A program made the position numbers and the translations under genes. A stretch of DNA of 64,000 nucleotides, taken from the NCBI GenBank assembly GCA_022749755.1, contig CM040444.1, positions 12,858,274-12,922,273 on the forward strand, written 5' to 3'. This DNA comes from Azadirachta indica. Its lineage: Eukaryota > Streptophyta > Magnoliopsida > Sapindales > Meliaceae. Of the stretch, positions 59,040-64,000 are shown piece by piece; the stretch's first letter is position 1; the number at the start of each line of letters is the position of its first letter. The notes beneath the pieces are model-generated. The model saw only the letters and a list, made by a program, of their open reading frames with translations, did no database searches and was not told where the DNA came from.

Positions 59040-60682
59040 TTTAGTTACATGATGAAAATTTTCTTGCCAAACTGATCTTTCTTGGGTTTTCTTGCTTATA
59101 TAGTAGTCTAATAGTCTAAAGTAGATAAATTATTTTAGAATTTATTCATGCCCATGTCTACAAACAATGAATATCTTTACAGTTGAGAACTAATTTTTGA
59201 CAATCAAGTCCATTTGGGGCAAGGAAGTTTAAGAGAGCACGAGCACAGTTTGCTCCGAGTTCAATAAAATTACATTAGGATCATTTATTTTTGATAAAAT
59301 AACAAATGAAAATATAGTTTCACTTTTGCTTCATCTGAGTCACCGCATCAGTCACTTCTTTTTTTTTTTTCCTCTCTCTAAAGAAAGAAAAGAAAAAATA
59401 TATTTTCTCAATATAATTATCTTATCTTATATTTTCTTTAGTTGTAAAAAATATTATAAAAGATATAATAAAATTTTGCAATTTAACCATAATAAATTGT
59501 TACAAGATCAAACTCTTTTAAATTTTTATGAGTATTTTCTTTTTTCATCTAGGTCCATAGTGGTGTGGGTGTTTTTAATTGTATACAACAAGAATGATGC
59601 AGTGACTTGTATAAAATGAAAATATAAATTTCATTCTTATTTATTATTTATTCCAAAATGAATGACTTATACGTAATTTATTTGAAATTTGGCCAACTTT
59701 TCTCCTACCAAATATCCAACTATAAATAGAATTAATAGATGTTAAATATAAGTAACAATGTTGATTATCAAAAATTAATCATAAGTCTAAATTTTATCTT
59801 AACCCATAAATAATATTTTTGTAATAATGTACAAGTTCAAGCCAAAATCACTATTTTGGAATAAGTTATAACTTGTGAAATGAAAAATATAAGTACGATG
59901 TTGATTTCAAATTGAAATTGAAATCATAGTCAAATCCAATCGGGAACTACTAAAACAAAGTTTAGAATTTTTTTTTTATATTACTGACTTTGGGATTGTT
60001 TATTTTTCTAATTAAAGTCAAAATATAATTATTCAGATTCCAAGAGTCGTTTGTTTTTTAATTTATATTTGAATATTTATTAAAAATATCTAGATATAAT
60101 TAAATTAAAAACTTTAACTTAAATTTGAATGAGCAAATGTTTGAACATTTTTATATTTTTATTTTTTAAAAATATTCCTATTTTCTTAATTTATTTACTG
60201 ATAAAATTAAAACTCTAATTAACTATTTTTAAAATATCTCTTCTCTGTTGCAGGTCAACTCTACTTATTTTCTTAGTCTTAATTATTTTATACTTTAATT
60301 ATTATAATAAATTTGTATATTTACATAATTATAACTATATTATAATATGACTTATTATTTTTATTTAATTTTTATTAATTTTCATATCGTCGATTAGAAA
60401 TTATTTTTAGAAAAAAATGACATATCAAATAAATAAATAAGTTATATTAATATAATTTATTAATTTTTTATTTATTATTGTGCTAATACAATTAAAATTA
60501 TTATAAATATAAATATATTATTTAAAAGGGTAATGTCAAAATATTAATTTTCAAACTTTATTTTATCAAAACAAATAATTTAATATATATTTTTAGATTT
60601 TTTAAAATGAAAAAAAATAAACATATCATTCTAATTAATTTTAATCATATTCAAATTTTATTTATATTCAAGTTCATACAAA
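59040..60682. other. AT-rich intergenic, nothing recognised
   Basis: A 97-codon plus-strand frame (59326-59619) is Phe/Ile/Lys-rich and reflects AT composition. No gene, RNA or element boundary can be supported. Confidence 0.5.
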
Positions 60683-60822
60683 AAAAAAAAAAATACCTTA
60701 CTTTGAAAATTTAAAGGTCATAATTGATCCGACAAACTTTTAATATGTGATATAAAAAAAAATACCTTACTTTGAAAATTTAAAGGTCATAATTGATCCG
60801 ACAAACTTTTAATATGTGATAT
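60683..60822. repeat. 69-bp tandem duplication
   Basis: Two units that are identical by eye apart from the length of the A run (TACCTTACTTTGAAAATTTA, then CATAATTGATCCGACAAAC) start near 60685 and 60754. This is a recent duplication in non-coding DNA. Confidence 0.88.
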
Positions 60823-63800
60823 TTTGATAAACAATAGGGACTCAAGAGTAAATTATCCTTAATTGACACAAGTTAATCAACAGACAAGGGCGACGGCCAA
60901 TCCTCTACCCAGTCCATACAAAGAAATGGTAAGGATTTTAGAGCCCATCTCCAATGACAATAGGGCTGGGCCTTATTTCCACAATAATTTTCGCCTTTCC
61001 TATTAATTCCATTTAAATCATTAGTAAAATTATAATTCTTTAAATTTAAGAAAGTGTATATAAGAATTCAAAATTTTGATATTAAAATATATTTATACTA
61101 ATAATTATCAACGAATTTTTTTTAGCCTGCCAAAGAGTAAGAACATTTAAAATAATTTAAAATATTAAAAAAATTAAATTTTTTCTCCGATATAAGTGAA
61201 GGTAAACTCTTGTAAATCAAGAATCATTTATAGAATATATATAGTCTCAAATTGTATATTATTAACATCATACATTTCAGACCAAAATCCACTGCTTATG
61301 CTATTTGATATCATATGGATATAGATGGCCATGATGATGTTATTTTTTAATAAATTATTAGACATAATTAATGCTCAAAAATATATATGATATAATTTTA
61401 ATTAACTTATATAGATTAGTACAATAAATATAAAACTTTGTGCAAAACATAATGACTATTGATTCAAATTTATCACTTAAAAATTATTAATATAATGCTA
61501 AAATAATATACAAACATCGTTTCAAAATAAGAAGTTCAACTTAAAATTTTTATTAATGATTAAACCATGAAACAAAAAAGAAATAATTTGCATAACAAGT
61601 TTTTCATCTCTAACCGTTAAGTATTTACCTTAACTCACAATCCTGCCCACACAGAAAATTTATTCATAAAATATAATATTCTGTGCAAAATTTAGCTCAC
61701 AAATATAAGATATTCACTATCTATAGCCTTACCCATGCAAAAATCTATTCATAAAAGAGAAAATATTTTCACACATGAAAGCAGAAGTTCGTTCACATAA
61801 AAAAACCCAATACAGGGGGTCTTTTTTTTTTTTTCAAAGGTGTTTAAAAATATTATGATAGTCTCGTTGCTTTATACATTTATTTGTATTAATTTTAAAT
61901 TACTTTTAAAATATTTTAACAATATTTAATACACACTCAACGTTTGTAAAAATACTTTTTCTACGCTTAAGCAATTAAATTTTTCTTAAAAATAATATTG
62001 TCTGTCTTTGAGTAAATAAAGTACTATTTTACTTTTAAACCCTCTAAATTTAATAATAAAATATATTATTCTGCACTGTGCATAATTAACCTATCACTTT
62101 CAACAAATTAATACAATTTTTTTTTTATTTTTTTCCGTGTAATACAGATTCTTTTAAAAAAAAAAAAACAATTATTGGCTGCCTGATTGCATACGGCGGT
62201 CGCTCCTCTACATTTATAATGGAGGCTAATTTTTCTTTCAAAATAGTGGAGGAATATTCGACCTAGACTTAGTACTAACTTATATCAAATTTTCAATTAA
62301 AGCTCCTTATTTTTTATAAATTTTGGATAATGTGCATGTAATTTATAACATTAAAAAAAAATACCTCCTATAGTTTCAAGTATTACATTTATTATATTAA
62401 AACCATAAAAATTTCTTAAAATAACCATTTTTAGTATCTGTTTACTAAACTAACCCCCTTTCAATGTTTTACACTAAATAAGCCTAAGATTTTATATTTT
62501 TAGACAAAAATACCCCTCACCTAGTTATTATGCACAAAAGTTTGCTTCACTCCAAAAATTTGTCGAAAAAGGACAAAAAAATTTCCCTCACTCAAAAAAT
62601 ATTTTGAATAAGGCAAATATATATTGTAGGGCTCTTGGATCATTTTTCCAACATTTAAAGTAAAGTTGGTTTTTCATGTACATGTTAGCCTAATAAAGTA
62701 GCTAATGAATCCATATTAAAAAATAATGGCCCAAAAAATAAATGGTAAAAGTTTAGATTCATAAAATTTTAATTAATATTTCTTATTTAAATCAAATGCA
62801 TATTTACTAGTTAATATCACGTGATAAAATCGGATATCATGCAAGAGAATTTCGTGATGAATCAAAACAAAATCTCACATACAACAGTAGGTATGTGTAT
62901 ATACATATTAAATTCAAAGTATTTTCTTTCTCACTAGAATGTCGACTGGAATTGAAATTTAGGGATTACATTGGGTTTGAATTTATTGAATTAAACGAGT
63001 GCGTGCAATAAAAAATTTGTATAAAATAATATAAGATCATCAAGTCGATGGCTCTAGTATTAGGACTTCTAGCAATAATAGATTTTAAACATTTGAATTT
63101 ATTATTATCAGGACATATAAGGAAGATATGGTTATAGTTGGGAAAGATTATTTAGAGATAAGTGATTGTTATTAATATTAATTATCATAATTTAAGAGAT
63201 ATGATTGACAACTTATGTTTACATCTTAACTTCTAAGAACTAACTAGATTTCAAGTAAGAAAGCAATACTAGGAATATTCCACAGCTGCAGGTGAACTGA
63301 GTTGAGGAAGAATACAAGTATCCTCTTGATGTTATGCAAAAATAAATGGATTAATTTATTCTGATGAATTCAATCTATATTGTTATATATATATATATAT
63401 ATACATTTTAAATATATATATATATTTTGTTTGAATCTCACTCGGTTTAATGTAAACAAAATTCAAACACATTTATTCATTTATACTTTGAAAAAATACG
63501 TATGCGATTTGTTTCGAAAATAATTTCTTTTTTCTTCGTATTTATTTTTTTTTCTTAGATATCCACTACTTCGGGTTAAAAAAGAAGGCCAAAAAAAACT
63601 TACATTGATAACTAACATTCTCGTATTATCTTTCAAGAGAAGAAACATTGTAGCAGAAAATTAGGCTAAGCTTAATTTTTGAAAGGGAGACAAATTTTCC
63701 CTTGAAACAATTTTTTATTTTTTGTTATTAAAATACTAACATTATATTAGAGTTCAATTGAAAGTTTTTGCAGACATCTACCAATCTTATATTAGTGTTT

Positions 63801-64000
63801 AATTAGGAGTTTGTTTATGAATATTAATAGTTTATTATGAATATACATAAATAGTCAGTTAAGAGATGACAAATTAAAGGACGCATGGTAGACTAATTAG
63901 TTAGGTAAAGAAGCCCCGTAAGGCTATAGCGTGCCGTAGAAGGAGAAAGGCACTCCAAGGAACTTCCAGTGGTTCACTTTTACTTTCTCTACTTAAAAGC
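60823..64000. other. AT-rich intergenic to the window end
   Basis: No gene is supported. A segment at about 62395-62600 (AAATTTCTTAAAATAACC, then CTAACCCCC and ATACCCCTCAC) resembles the arm of the 31.4 kb foldback and the common plant MITE style. (TA)n microsatellites occur at 63384-63402 and 63412-63425. The last ~100 bases are less AT-rich (GAAGCCCCGTAAGGC) and may begin something that continues outside the window. Confidence 0.45.

Overview
The window reads as nuclear DNA of a flowering plant, most likely a eudicot. It is very AT-rich, its genes have many short exons with GT-AG introns, the recognisable proteins are plant types (a clan-71 cytochrome P450, PELPK-like cell-wall proteins, an organellar PheRS), and plant retrotransposons fill much of the rest. 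The species cannot be named from sequence alone. No tRNA or rRNA gene, CRISPR array or prokaryotic feature was found.

Layout. 1-5.1 kb: intergenic DNA with a 47-bp minisatellite, a ~280-bp dispersed repeat pair and a LINE relic. 5.3-25.3 kb: a tandem duplication whose unit is a small secreted proline-rich protein gene (+) facing a P450 gene (-). Unit 1 (5.3-19.1 kb) has an intact proline-rich gene and a dead P450. It is swollen by two copia elements, a hAT-type MITE nested in one of them, and a 216-bp retroposon-like insert. Unit 2 (19.1-25.3 kb) has a frameshifted proline-rich gene and an intact 525-aa P450, and it preserves the empty site of three of these insertions. 25.6-31.2 kb: a complete 10-exon organellar phenylalanyl-tRNA synthetase gene (-), with a short LTR element in one intron. 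31.4-44 kb: transposon-dominated DNA, including two long foldback (inverted-repeat) elements, CACTA-type ends, a CpG-rich minisatellite with a diverged second copy, and a broken copy of one NOL10 exon. 44.4 kb: a second intact proline-rich gene (+). 46.7-56.9 kb: a complete 16-exon NOL10/Enp2-type nucleolar WD40 gene (-), 701 aa. 58.1-58.8 kb: a PELPK-repeat cell-wall protein gene (-). 59-64 kb: AT-rich intergenic DNA.

Function. The two multi-exon genes are housekeeping: organellar translation and ribosome small-subunit assembly. The three intact proline-rich genes look like one secreted cell-wall family. They share an upstream TGAACTAACA element as well as a TATA box, so they may be co-regulated. 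The P450 is an ER-anchored oxidase of unknown substrate. Exon models for PheRS (1278 bp), NOL10 (2106 bp) and the P450 (1578 bp) were joined by hand at GT/AG sites. Phases agree throughout and each total is a multiple of three, which supports the models strongly. I did not find a clearly new multi-gene system. The most informative signals are the tandem duplication with paralogous empty sites, the foldback elements, the shared promoter element, and the shuffled NOL10 fragment abutting a CACTA end.
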